From NCBI GenBank assembly GCA_019118645.1, contig DWYN01000096.1, positions 1 to 41,843 on the forward strand: DNA of 41,843 nucleotides. The letters run 5' to 3'. Position numbers and translations under genes: made by a program. Position 1 is the first letter of the stretch. Every line of letters begins with the position of its first letter. The stretch is from Candidatus Blautia excrementipullorum. GTDB lineage: Bacteria > Bacillota > Clostridia > Lachnospirales > Lachnospiraceae. The notes beneath the pieces are model-generated. The model was given only the letters and a program-made list of their open reading frames with translations, made no database searches and was not told the DNA's origin. Below, in pieces: positions 1-7,836 of this stretch.

Positions 1-697
1 CCACGAAATCGGAACCAGATATAGAGAAAAACGGAACTCCCGCCTCCCCGGCAACCGCTTTGGCAAGCAGTGTTTTTCCGGTTCCGGGAGGGCCTACCAG
101 CAGGACGCCTTTGGGGATCCTGGCTCCTACATTCGTGTATTTCTGGGGAGCTTTCAGAAAGTCTACCACTTCCTCCAGCTCCTCTTTTTCCTCCTGAAGC
201 CCCGCCACGTTCTGAAACGTGACTTTTTTTTCATCAGGAAGCATCATACGGGCCCGGCTCTTTCCAAAATTCATCATCTTTGAATTTCCGCCGCCCCCGG
301 ACATCTGCCTGTTCATCAAAAAGAACAGAAATATAACAAAGCCTCCCGTAAGCAGTACCGGAAGAAGTGTTGTCAAAAACACATTTTCCTGAGGGACATC
401 CTTGACCTGCGCTGTAATTCCATATTCCTCCAGCATATTCTGGGCGTCCTTTACGTCTGTCACATAAACTCTTTTTTGTCCCTCACTGTCTACATCTGCC
501 GTTACAGAACCGGTGGGAACCTCCCTGTTCTGATAAATCACCGCATTATGCACTCTTCCCTCTTCTGCCGCCTGTTCCAATGCCTCCATTGTATAGTCGC
601 TCTGTGATGTCACCTGATTGTTCAGATAAAAATATCCTGCAATCAGCAAAACAATGAGGATCAGATACAGGCCAATTCTGCTGGGCTGTCTGTTCAC
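1..697 (-). CDS. ftsH: ATP-dependent zinc metalloprotease FtsH, N-terminal part
   Basis: Membrane-anchored AAA+ protease that degrades misfolded and regulatory membrane and cytosolic proteins. Only about the first 232 residues are present; the gene runs off the left edge. Visible are an N-terminal membrane helix (about residues 8-25), an extracytoplasmic domain (about 30-105), a second membrane helix (about 108-129), a Gly-rich linker, the FtsH linker motif ending in [12 protein letters not shown], and Walker A GPPGTGKT (about 203-210). The rest of the AAA module and the HEXXH protease domain lie outside. The start is GTG, chosen because AAAGGAG sits about 10 nt upstream and no ATG fits. It follows hpt by 16 bp, matching the tilS-hpt-ftsH order of Bacillus. 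Confidence 0.97.
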   Translation of the reverse strand, partial: MNRQPSRIGLYLILIVLLIAGYFYLNNQVTSQSDYTMEALEQAAEEGRVHNAVIYQNREVPTGSVTADVDSEGQKRVYVTDVKDAQNMLEEYGITAQVKDVPQENVFLTTLLPVLLTGGFVIFLFFLMNRQMSGGGGNSKMMNFGKSRARMMLPDEKKVTFQNVAGLQEEKEELEEVVDFLKAPQKYTNVGARIPKGVLLVGPPGTGKTLLAKAVAGEAGVPFFSISGSDFV

Positions 698-713
698 TTA
701 TCTGAATCTCCTT

Positions 714-1244
714 TCACTCTCTGTCTAAATCTACTACACCGATAAATGGAAGGTTACGGTATTTCTGAGCATAGTCCAGGCCGTATCCAACCACAAACTC
801 ATCGGGGATGTTAAAGCAGCAGTAATCCACTTTTACTTCTTTCACTCTTCGCTCCGGTTTGTCCAGAAGCGTACACAGGCGGACGCTGTTTGGATTACGC
901 CCTTTCAGTATCTCCATAAGATAACTCAGCGTTCTGCCTGAATCAATAATATCTTCCACAATCAGAACGTCTTTTCCGATCAGGGGCTGATCCAGATCCT
1001 TCACAATTCTTACAACACCGCTGGATTTTGTATCATCCCCATAGCTGGAGACTGACATAAAATCAAGCGATACCGGAACAGTAATTCTTTTCGCAAGCTC
1101 GCAGGTAAAAAACACGCCTCCCTTGAGCACGCATATTAAATGAATTTCCTTGCCCGCATAGTCTTTGCTGATCTTCGCTGCAATCTGCTGGATTCTGTTT
1201 TCCACTTCTTCTTCACTGATCAATACTCTGATTTTTTCACTCAT
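714..1244 (-). CDS. hpt: Hypoxanthine phosphoribosyltransferase
   Basis: Purine salvage enzyme of the cytoplasm that joins hypoxanthine (usually also guanine) to PRPP to make IMP or GMP. The 176-residue length is normal for the family. The PRPP-binding loop VLIVEDIIDSGRT is intact, as are VKVDYCCFNIPDEFVVGYGLD near the C-terminus and the N-terminal LICVLKGG loop. The open frame extends far upstream into tilS, but the start at MSEKIRV is chosen because AGGAGG lies 7-8 nt before it and all family homology begins there. It overlaps the tilS end by 8 bp, which implies translational coupling. Together with tilS and ftsH it forms the operon known from Bacillus. Confidence 0.97.
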   Translation of the reverse strand: MSEKIRVLISEEEVENRIQQIAAKISKDYAGKEIHLICVLKGGVFFTCELAKRITVPVSLDFMSVSSYGDDTKSSGVVRIVKDLDQPLIGKDVLIVEDIIDSGRTLSYLMEILKGRNPNSVRLCTLLDKPERRVKEVKVDYCCFNIPDEFVVGYGLDYAQKYRNLPFIGVVDLDRE

Positions 1245-2709
1245 CCCTCTTCCTCCTTCTGTCCGGCATTCTCCGGACACTCTGTACATTCTCAGAGGTT
1301 CTCCCCTGGTATTCAATCTGCAGCACCGTCCTTGTTTCGGGAGTGATCCTTCCGCTTTCTCCCATTCTCTCTCCCACGGCCCAGAACACCTCGCTTCCGG
1401 CAGCAACCAGGGGTATCTGATCCCTGTCTTCTCCCGGAACCTTATCATCAATCATACATCGGGTAAGCTTTTTCCGGTTTCCCTCTCTGTTTATCACCAA
1501 GTAATCGCCGCTCTTTCTGGTTCGGACAGTTAAGCCGTATTTTATTTTATCACAATCCATCCATTTCGTATACTTTTTTTCCAAAATCTTCTCCCCGGAA
1601 TAAGAAAAAATCTTTGTCCGGAAAATTCCCAGAGGACAGTTCAGTTCTCCTGGAACCGGAAGCTGCCAGCCGGTCTCCCCGGTATTTTCTTCCGGCTTTT
1701 TCTCCCTGACCTTCTCTCTTACCAGCACCCCGTCATAAGTCCGAACAGCCTCCAGTCCGTAAGGCAGGTTAATTCTGGAGCCGGTTCGGCCATTCTGCAT
1801 TTCAAGAACTTTTCTGATATGAATCATCGAAAGATCTCTTCTCTGTCCTGCCGTTCTTTCCAGGGCCTCTCTTACCGCATATGTCTGAAGAATATCCGGA
1901 TAGTCAAAAAATGTATGGTCAAACAGGAAATGCCCGGCTTCCGTTTCTGCTGCTTTTAACAGTCTCCGGCCCTCGCCGCTCAGATATTCTTCTGCCTTTT
2001 CCAGCATTCCGGCGGTTTCCGCCATATGAAAAACCGCTCTTTCATTAATTTCCTGCTCCAGCGCAGGAATAATATGATGCCGGATCCTGTTTCTCGTATA
2101 ATCATCTTCCAGGTTTGTCCGATCCAGCATATAAGGTATGTTTCTTTCTTTTAAATATTGGTCAATTTCTTTTCGTTCTAAACATAAAAGCGGACGAATC
2201 AGCTCTTTGCTGACCGCCTTCATGGATGAAAGCCCCCGTATTCCTGCTCCCCGGGCAAGATGATGAAGCATGGTCTCTGCAAGATCATTCTTATTATGGG
2301 CCAGAGCCGTCAAAATACGGCCCTTTTCTCCTGTTTTTTCTCTCAAAGCCTCTCCGGCCAAAAGAAAGGCCTCTTTTCTCGCCCTTCTGCCAGCCTCTTC
2401 CAGACCGGTTTTCCAGCCGGCGGCCAGAGCCGGTACATCATACGTATAAACTTTGCAGGGTACCCTTCTTTCCCTGCATATATTCTCAACCAGCCTCTGG
2501 TCTCTATCCGCCTCTTCTCCCCGGATTTTATGATTGACATGAACCGCCTGAAGAAAAAAGCCATATTCCTCTCTCAGTCTGATCATCACATCCAGCATCG
2601 CCATTGAATCCCCGCCGCCGGATACCCCTGCCGAAATTCCGGCCGCCTGTTCAAGCATCGCCGTGTCTTCCACAAATTTCCGGATTTTATAATAAATACT
2701 TTCCTGCAT
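1237..2709 (-). CDS. tilS: tRNA(Ile)-lysidine synthase
   Basis: Modifies the wobble cytidine of the CAU-anticodon isoleucine tRNA to lysidine, changing its codon reading from AUG to AUA; essential in most bacteria. At 490 residues it is a long-form TilS with an N-terminal PP-loop ATPase domain, signature SGGGDS at residues 30-35, followed by the AHNKNDLAETMLHHLARGAG segment and the RNIPYMLDRTN region. The C-terminal part carries the LTRCMIDDKVPGEDRDQIPLV segment typical of TilS tails. The start has AGGAG about 10 nt upstream. It sits between spoIIE and hpt. No convincing promoter is visible in the 105 bp before it, so it may be read from upstream. Confidence 0.95.
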   Translation of the reverse strand: MQESIYYKIRKFVEDTAMLEQAAGISAGVSGGGDSMAMLDVMIRLREEYGFFLQAVHVNHKIRGEEADRDQRLVENICRERRVPCKVYTYDVPALAAGWKTGLEEAGRRARKEAFLLAGEALREKTGEKGRILTALAHNKNDLAETMLHHLARGAGIRGLSSMKAVSKELIRPLLCLERKEIDQYLKERNIPYMLDRTNLEDDYTRNRIRHHIIPALEQEINERAVFHMAETAGMLEKAEEYLSGEGRRLLKAAETEAGHFLFDHTFFDYPDILQTYAVREALERTAGQRRDLSMIHIRKVLEMQNGRTGSRINLPYGLEAVRTYDGVLVREKVREKKPEENTGETGWQLPVPGELNCPLGIFRTKIFSYSGEKILEKKYTKWMDCDKIKYGLTVRTRKSGDYLVINREGNRKKLTRCMIDDKVPGEDRDQIPLVAAGSEVFWAVGERMGESGRITPETRTVLQIEYQGRTSENVQSVRRMPDRRRKRDE

Positions 2710-2814
2710 TCTGTTCTTTTCTCCTCATATATCTCAGACAGCCCATATGCCGGCAGACACCTGCCGTCTCTTTCCTGTTCCGCTGCCGTTGTCTTTGGAT
2801 ACTGTACTTTACAG

Positions 2815-4308
2815 TCATTTTCGCAGTACGCTGGCCACAAGAACCGTCATATCATCCCGGGCCCGGTAATCACTGTATCCCAGCACTCTCTCTAAAATTC
2901 CCCTGCTGACCTCTTTAGGGTTTTCATCCGGAATATCCATAATAATCTCTTTCATGGTCTCCTCTTCCCTGTCAACCGGAAGCGCGTCCAGCACTCCGTC
3001 TGTCATCATAATCAGGTAATCTCCATGATATAGTTTTCTTGAGGAGGTATCAAAATCTATCTGCTGCATCAGCCCCGCCGCGAGGCTTTCTGACGAAATC
3101 GCCTCCACCCAGTGGTCTCTTTTTATAAATGTGGAGGCAGCCCCTGCCTTCAGGAAATTACAGATTCCTGTATACAAGTCCAGAGCGCAGATATCTACCG
3201 TTGAAAACATACCTTCGCCCCCTTTCAGCACAAGGGCGGAATTCACCATTCTGGCGGCTGTTTCCTGAGAGAATCCGGACTCCAGAAACTGTTCCAGAAG
3301 CTCCACCACAATTTCACTTTCCCGGCAGGCGTCCATTCCGGAGCCCATTCCGTCCGAAAGACACATGACAAATTTTCCGCCTTCCTCCTGCCTGCATATA
3401 TAATTGTCGCCGGATACCTTTTCTTCTTCTCTCGTCAGCCTTGCCACTCCATAAATCACTTGGTAGCTGACGTCCTCCACAAAATGAACCGTATGGTATT
3501 CCCCATTGACAATGCATCTGCTGTCCGCAGCCGATGTCATGGCGCACTCACAGATCTCCGACAAAATCTGCGACACCTCCGTCACCGATACGCACTGGCC
3601 GCTTCTCGCTCTCATAGTCAGAAACATTTGGCGTCTTCCCTCGGCCTTATCCATAACCCATAAGTGTTTCAAAAGGACATGCCTTTTTTTCAGGGCTTTT
3701 CTGACTTCCTCCTGTATCTCCGGTTCTGCCGGGGCAATGTCATAAAGATCTCTCGCCACCATCTCCATGATCTTCGAAATCTCTGTCAGCTGCTGCGCTA
3801 CGGCCAGCCTGCTTTCAATCATCCGGTTTCCCCATATCAGGTTTTGTCTTTCTTTTTGGAACCGTTCCCGCACGGTTTCCAGATACTGAACCGATTTCCC
3901 ACAGATTTCCGCCCACTCCGACCGTATCTGATTCACTTTATTTTCATCGCCTTCCTCCAGAGCACGTATCATAGCTTCACCGCCCCGGTACAGCGAATCT
4001 TTTTCATTTCCCCAGCAAATTTCCCTGTGGTAGCACTGGCTGCACATATGCTCATTTGTATCCTTCAGTATCCGGTCAATTTGCCCTGCGCTTAAATAAT
4101 CCTTCCTGTAGGGCATCCCGTAAAAAGTATCTGCGAGTTTCTGGAAGGACGCCGCATACCGCTCCACCTTTTCTTTCTGGGGATGGTTTTCCCTCAGAGG
4201 AAATTCTTCCTCTTTTTTTGACTTTCTCCCCGCCAAAATAGTTTTTGCCATGTCCCGCAGAATCAGTACTATACTGATCACGAGCATGGCAATTATCCAT
4301 TCCTGCAT
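2815..4308 (-). CDS. spoIIE: Stage II sporulation protein E, short form (PP2C-type serine phosphatase)
   Basis: SpoIIE dephosphorylates SpoIIAA in the forespore, freeing sigma-F. The C-terminal PP2C-like phosphatase is intact: CLSDGMGSG, the MMTDGVLDALP segment and ARDDMTVLV hold metal-binding aspartates. The central region carries a Cys cluster (C89, C92, C98). The protein has 497 residues against about 827 in Bacillus subtilis. It has only one likely membrane helix (residues 4-18) where the Bacillus protein has about ten, so the multi-spanning domain is absent. No upstream reading frame restores it, and the start has a strong GGGGAGGGG ribosome site just downstream of a Spo0A-type promoter, so the short form is probably genuine. 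Neighbours divIC, yabQ, yabP and tilS match the spoIIE locus of other spore formers. Confidence 0.9.
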   Translation of the reverse strand: MQEWIIAMLVISIVLILRDMAKTILAGRKSKKEEEFPLRENHPQKEKVERYAASFQKLADTFYGMPYRKDYLSAGQIDRILKDTNEHMCSQCYHREICWGNEKDSLYRGGEAMIRALEEGDENKVNQIRSEWAEICGKSVQYLETVRERFQKERQNLIWGNRMIESRLAVAQQLTEISKIMEMVARDLYDIAPAEPEIQEEVRKALKKRHVLLKHLWVMDKAEGRRQMFLTMRARSGQCVSVTEVSQILSEICECAMTSAADSRCIVNGEYHTVHFVEDVSYQVIYGVARLTREEEKVSGDNYICRQEEGGKFVMCLSDGMGSGMDACRESEIVVELLEQFLESGFSQETAARMVNSALVLKGGEGMFSTVDICALDLYTGICNFLKAGAASTFIKRDHWVEAISSESLAAGLMQQIDFDTSSRKLYHGDYLIMMTDGVLDALPVDREEETMKEIIMDIPDENPKEVSRGILERVLGYSDYRARDDMTVLVASVLRK

Positions 4309-4345
4309 ATTTTCCCCTCCCCCTCAGCATCTTCATCAAGTGCAT

Positions 4346-4378
4346 ATTATAGGGGACGAAGAATAAAATATCTGTCAA
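4346..4378 (-). promoter_or_regulatory. Spo0A-type promoter of spoIIE with 21-bp spacing
   Basis: On the minus strand TTGACA (4373-4378) and TATAAT (4346-4351) are both perfect sigma-A hexamers but are 21 bp apart, not 17. The Bacillus subtilis spoIIE promoter is known for the same 21-bp spacing and needs Spo0A~P. TTTGACA over the -35 matches the reverse 0A box TTCGACA at 6 of 7 bases. Assignment to Spo0A is inference. Confidence 0.7.
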
Positions 4379-4420
4379 ACACCGGCGATTAATCAAAAAA
4401 ACTTTTCATCAAAATATTCC

Positions 4421-4735
4421 TTATTTCTCTTCCTCAAAAACTGTCTCATTCTCCTTTACAAGGCCCAGCCTGTCTCTTGCCACTTCCGCGGCATACTCGT
4501 CAGTCTCCATATATTCCTTCTGTGCGTCAATCTCCTTTGTACGCTCTTTTTCATTCTCAATCTTTTCTTCCAGCTCTGCAGCCCTGGCATCATAAACCGC
4601 TACACGGTTCCGCATATTCACACTCTCAACCGCAAGACTTCCCAAAAGAATCACCGCAACAACAGAAATCGCAGCCATACCGATATAATTATTTGCAATT
4701 TTTCTTTTATTTTTTTGTCTTTTTGATTTCTTCAA
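4421..4735 (-). CDS. divIC: Septum formation initiator DivIC/FtsL-like
   Basis: Small bitopic division protein that works with FtsL and DivIB to build and activate the septal peptidoglycan machinery. The 104 residues show a basic cytoplasmic start (about 1-15), one membrane helix (about 18-36), an extracytoplasmic coiled coil rich in Glu, Lys and Arg (about 40-75), and the family's C-terminal DEYAAEVARDRLGLVKENETVF motif. The start overlaps the yabQ 3' end by 29 bp. Placement between yabQ and spoIIE matches Bacillus. It may equally be called FtsB/DivIC family; the context favours DivIC. Confidence 0.9.
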   Translation of the reverse strand: MKKSKRQKNKRKIANNYIGMAAISVVAVILLGSLAVESVNMRNRVAVYDARAAELEEKIENEKERTKEIDAQKEYMETDEYAAEVARDRLGLVKENETVFEEEK

Positions 4736-5183
4736 TGCGACTGCTCCTTTTTCCGTTCAAACCTTTGAGCTTCTTCGTCTTTTTATGCATGTTTCTCAAA
4801 TAACATACAAAAATATTACATCGTTTGAGAAAAAATAGCAACCTCTTTGTTGAAAATTTTACAAAAATTACAGGGATTCTCAAGACAGTCTCCACAGCCT
4901 TTTTCAAAGGAGGGGCCAGGGTGGTGCTGCAGATCCACGCTCCCAGCATGCAGCCCAGAAAGAAAAAGCATCTTAGAATCCCCTGATTGAAACGATAAAT
5001 TACAGAAAACAAAAAAACTCCTGCAGCAGTCCAGTAGAGCAAATCTTCACAGGCTGAAATAATAGGATGATGCGGAATAATTTTTCTCAGAATAATCAGG
5101 AAATCATAGATCAGGAGCAGAAAAGCTCCTGTCCCTATCGACAGAAGAAACAGAATCGCTTCATATTTTATATAACTGCTCAT
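4707..5183 (-). CDS. yabQ: Spore cortex biosynthesis protein YabQ
   Basis: Mother-cell membrane protein needed for spore cortex formation; its biochemical role is unknown. The 158-residue protein has four hydrophobic segments (about 6-32, 47-66, 70-92 and a weaker one near 100-115) followed by a very basic tail. The GAFLLLIYDFLIILRK and YRFNQGILRCFFFLG segments are typical of the YabQ family. It starts 4 bp after yabP ends with only a weak GGTGA ribosome site, so translational coupling to yabP is likely. The tail overlaps divIC by 29 bp. Confidence 0.9.
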   Translation of the reverse strand: MSSYIKYEAILFLLSIGTGAFLLLIYDFLIILRKIIPHHPIISACEDLLYWTAAGVFLFSVIYRFNQGILRCFFFLGCMLGAWICSTTLAPPLKKAVETVLRIPVIFVKFSTKRLLFFLKRCNIFVCYLRNMHKKTKKLKGLNGKRSSRIEEIKKTKK

Positions 5184-5187
5184 AGGG

Positions 5188-5469
5188 TCACCGGAACATT
5201 CGTTTCAACAGAGATTCTTCCCTCTTCTCCACATTTCTGGAAAGGTAAGTGAGACTTCCTATTTTCCCTTCTATGTCTGCCTCTCCCTTTTCCAGATTCA
5301 GCCTTTTCACATGAAGCCCTTCTCCCTTTACAGAAAGCTTTCCCGCCTCTGTCTCCAGAAGGATCTCGCTCTCATTAAAAGAATGGATATCATGAACACC
5401 CGTTACCGTTCCGCTCTGACGGTTGAGCAAAGTCAGTCTGTGTGTCTGCACCATTTTCTTTTCTTCCAC
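5188..5469 (-). CDS. yabP: Sporulation protein YabP
   Basis: Companion of YabQ. In Bacillus it is a mother-cell protein required for cortex assembly. The 93 residues cover the whole YabP domain: HRLTLLNRQSGTVTGVHDI, FNESEILLETEAGKLSVKGEGLHVKRLNLEKG and the end of the beta-rich fold. The GTG start is chosen because AGGGGGA lies 6 nt upstream and the homology begins about there. An in-frame TTG at 5523 and ATG at 5454 are alternatives. With the GTG start there is a 68-bp gap after rqcP. Confidence 0.88.
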   Translation of the reverse strand: MEEKKMVQTHRLTLLNRQSGTVTGVHDIHSFNESEILLETEAGKLSVKGEGLHVKRLNLEKGEADIEGKIGSLTYLSRNVEKREESLLKRMFR

Positions 5470-5537
5470 AAGCCGTCCCCCTATTGCGTTTTTCACTGTT
5501 AATGTATGTGAAGAAACAGGCAAATAGACCTGTGGAA

Positions 5538-5777
5538 TCAGAGATAGCGGTACATACTCTCCGCTTCTTCTTTTCTGACGGTGTCTTTTACTTCCAGGAC
5601 TTCCACCCGAACATTTTTCCCTCCGAACTGAATTTCAATCGTATCTCCTTCCTTTACCTGGGCAGACGCCTTGGCAGGCTTATCATTGATCAAAACCCGG
5701 CCCGCATCGCAGGCTTCGTTGGCAATCGTCCGTCTTTTAATCAGACGGGAAATTTTTAAATACTTGTCCAGCCTCAT
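5538..5777 (-). CDS. rqcP: RNA-binding S4 domain protein, RqcP (YabO) type
   Basis: A 79-residue protein consisting almost wholly of one S4 RNA-binding domain: MRLDKYLKISRLIKRRTIAN, then AGRVLINDKPAKAS and VKEGDTIEI. In Bacillus, RqcP (formerly YabO) binds the stalled 50S subunit with RqcH and drives C-terminal alanine tailing in ribosome quality control. The ATG start has GGAGGT 5 nt upstream; a longer in-frame extension is rejected because it would cross the upstream terminator. The gene lies between hup and yabP as in Bacillus. It starts only 18 bp after a strong terminator, so expression must come by read-through or from a promoter inside hup. Confidence 0.9.
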   Translation of the reverse strand: MRLDKYLKISRLIKRRTIANEACDAGRVLINDKPAKASAQVKEGDTIEIQFGGKNVRVEVLEVKDTVRKEEAESMYRYL

Positions 5778-5795
5778 TTTTACCTCCGCAAATAG

Positions 5796-5823
5796 AAAAA
5801 AAGGGAGAACCTGGCGTTCTCCC
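5796..5823 (-). terminator. Intrinsic terminator after hup
   Basis: Perfect 8-bp stem GGGAGAAC/GTTCTCCC with a 5-base loop followed by seven T on the minus strand. It separates hup from rqcP. Confidence 0.9.
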
Positions 5824-5835
5824 TGATGCACTCTA

Positions 5836-6114
5836 TTATTTTTCGTTCACAAGATCCTTTAAAGCTTTTCCAGCTTTGAATTTCGGTGCTTTGGAAGCTT
5901 CGATTTTCATGGTTTCACCAGTCTGAGGATTTCTTCCCTCTCTTGCAGCTCTCTCGCTTACTTCAAAAGTACCAAAACCAACCAGCTGGATTTTGCCACC
6001 TTTTTTCAGCTCGGATGCCACGACATCGGTGAAAGATTTTAAAACTGCTTCTACGTCTTTCTTGGCAAGATTCGTCTCTTTCGCCATTGCTGCTACTAAC
6101 TCTGTTTTATTCAT
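5836..6114 (-). CDS. hup: DNA-binding protein HU
   Basis: Histone-like architectural protein that bends and compacts DNA as a dimer. The 92 residues match HU length. Visible are the N-terminal helices MNKTELVAAMAKETNLAKKDVEAVL, the core VGFGTFEVSERAAREGRNPQTG including the RNPQTG intercalating-arm motif, and the C-terminal FKAGKALKDLVN helix. An in-frame upstream extension exists, but AGGAGGAAACACC directly before this ATG fixes the start. It has its own strong promoter and terminator, so it can be made as an abundant single-gene transcript. Neighbours mazG and rqcP match the Bacillus-type cluster. Confidence 0.97.
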   Translation of the reverse strand: MNKTELVAAMAKETNLAKKDVEAVLKSFTDVVASELKKGGKIQLVGFGTFEVSERAAREGRNPQTGETMKIEASKAPKFKAGKALKDLVNEK

Positions 6115-6191
6115 GGTGTTTCCTCCTCTAAAACTCTCTTTCTTATAATTTTCTGCGTTTATGCTTCCTGACAAATACACGCTATTAAATA

Positions 6192-6220
6192 TTTATATAC
6201 CTTTTCCTATGGCTTGTCAA
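6192..6220 (-). promoter_or_regulatory. Sigma-A promoter of hup
   Basis: TTGACA (6215-6220) and TATAAA (6192-6197) on the minus strand with exactly 17 bp between them, about 80 bp before the hup start. Confidence 0.8.
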
Positions 6221-6258
6221 GACATTTCACCTTAATTATTCCCGGAAAAAGAGCATTT

Positions 6259-6663
6259 TCAGCGTATTTCATTCTTCATTTCTTTTTCTCTTTTTTTCAG
6301 CTCATCCCAGGAGAGAAGAGCCGCCTCTTTATCCTCCGGAGAAAAGATTTTGGGATGGCGGAATTTCATTTTTGAGGAAATTTCATCAATCACATCCTCT
6401 ATGGTAAACAGCCCTTCTTCCTGGGCGATTACACTGTGAAGAGCTACCTGGAAGAGCAGATCTCCCAGCTCTTCACAGAGATTTTCGCTGTCATTCGTAC
6501 GGCCCAGGAGATCTATCCCCTCCAGAACCTCATTTGCCTCATTTATCAGGCAGGGCTTCAGACTTTCATGGGTCTGTGCACTGTCCCAGGGACACTCCCT
6601 TCGAATTCTTTTCACTACTTCCATAAATTCATCAAAATTATGCATTTTCATCACCATCTTCAA
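6259..6663 (-). CDS. mazG: MazG-type nucleoside triphosphate pyrophosphohydrolase
   Basis: Hydrolyses (d)NTPs to monophosphates and pyrophosphate, cleaning the nucleotide pool. The single MazG domain is complete in 134 residues: the ECPWDSAQTHESL motif, NEANEVLEGI and CEELGDLLFQVALHS hold the acidic metal ligands, and FRHPKIF follows. The Bacillus homologue YabN (about 490 residues) also has an N-terminal tetrapyrrole methylase domain; this one does not. The start is uncertain among a TTG at 6663 (AAAGGCGG 5 nt upstream) and nearby ATGs; the difference is at most 6 residues. It begins the conserved block that continues with hup, rqcP and yabP. Confidence 0.93.
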   Translation of the reverse strand: MKMVMKMHNFDEFMEVVKRIRRECPWDSAQTHESLKPCLINEANEVLEGIDLLGRTNDSENLCEELGDLLFQVALHSVIAQEEGLFTIEDVIDEISSKMKFRHPKIFSPEDKEAALLSWDELKKREKEMKNEIR

Positions 6664-6820
6664 CGCAGCCGCCTTTGTCAGAAATATCGTTTCTCATCCT
6701 TAGCCTGCCCGCAAAACTCTTCCTTTATTATTTTGTTTTCAATTATACACCGGTTGTTCGTGAAAGGAAAGCAAACTCTGAAAAAGTCAAAGAAAAACGG
6801 GCTTATATAAGGGAATCCCT

Positions 6821-7804
6821 TCAATGAGTGCGCCTTTCAAAACACTCCCGCCCAAACCTGTCCCAGCGCTCTTTCTGCCGGATCAGGTTTCGGAGCTTTT
6901 CTGTATTTTTTTCAGAAATCCATGCTTTATTATGTGAATAATAATAATTGGCAATCTTCCAATATTTATCCGGATAAGTAAACCGTATCTGAAGATATTT
7001 CCACTCTTCCGGTGAAATCGGCTGCTCCCTGCTGTAGCAATTCAGCATGGATCCTGCAAGTCCGGTGTCCCAATTATACTTTTCGAGAATTTTTCTCATA
7101 AAACGGTAAAGATCGGCCATCTGTATATCAAATCCCCAATGGCTGAAATTTACCACTGCCGTCTCCCGGCCAACCATCAGAATGTTATGCTGGTTATATT
7201 CTCCGTGGCAGATTTTTCCTTTCTCCCACGCCTGTGCCCGCAGCTTTTCATATCCGGATTCCACGAGCATCCCCAGGGCTTCCTCTCCTTTTTCCAGAAA
7301 CGCTTCCACGCTGGCAAGATATTCTTTTTCAAAGGCGCAGGAGGGTGATTTTCTTCGAATAAACTTGCGTATTTTTTTCATTTCCTGATTATGGCGTCTG
7401 TATTCATCCCGCAGATCCGGTTCTTTATAATATTCCACCACAGGCAGTTTCATCACCTTATGTATACCCGCCAGTGTTCTGACTCCCCTCAGAATATCTT
7501 CTTTTGACCGTGTATCACATTCCCGGCCCTCATACCAGTGCTGAACCGTATATGGTATATTGTCCCGGTCTCTGCTTACCAGCGCGCCTTCTATATTAAG
7601 AAGATAGCTGTCCACATGATATCCGCTCTGTTCTGCCGTCTGCAAGAGCTCCTGCTGTTTCACCAGCTTCTTTTCAGAGCCCTTAAATTCCCTGATAATC
7701 ACAGGCCCCCTCTCCGTATGACAAAGAAGAGCGCCTCTGATGCGTGAGGTAGCTTTGGCTGTCAGATCATACTGTTCCAGAACGCTGAGTCCATAATCAT
7801 ACAA
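6821..7804 (-). CDS. CotS-family spore coat protein, degenerate kinase fold
   Basis: The 327-residue protein resembles the CotS/YsxE/YutH coat family, which shares the aminoglycoside-kinase fold and is laid down on the spore by the mother cell. The phosphotransferase-like loop is present as HGEYNQHNIL (residues 200-209), where kinases have HGD in place of HGE. The later metal-binding DFD motif reads VVNFSHWGF, with Asn219 replacing Asp. Both changes suggest a structural pseudokinase. The start is TTG with AGGGGGA 8 nt upstream; no in-frame ATG fits. A sigma-K-like promoter lies upstream. Which CotS paralogue this is cannot be told from sequence. Confidence 0.85.
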   Translation of the reverse strand: MYDYGLSVLEQYDLTAKATSRIRGALLCHTERGPVIIREFKGSEKKLVKQQELLQTAEQSGYHVDSYLLNIEGALVSRDRDNIPYTVQHWYEGRECDTRSKEDILRGVRTLAGIHKVMKLPVVEYYKEPDLRDEYRRHNQEMKKIRKFIRRKSPSCAFEKEYLASVEAFLEKGEEALGMLVESGYEKLRAQAWEKGKICHGEYNQHNILMVGRETAVVNFSHWGFDIQMADLYRFMRKILEKYNWDTGLAGSMLNCYSREQPISPEEWKYLQIRFTYPDKYWKIANYYYSHNKAWISEKNTEKLRNLIRQKERWDRFGRECFERRTH

Positions 7805-7836
7805 ATTCTATATCCCCCTCATATTTTTGTACCTTC

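Noticed and set aside
2586-2840. Minus-strand frame between spoIIE and tilS
   Set aside because: Overlaps the tilS start in another frame and has no ribosome site or known motif; the gap holds only short palindromes (for example 2801-2815).
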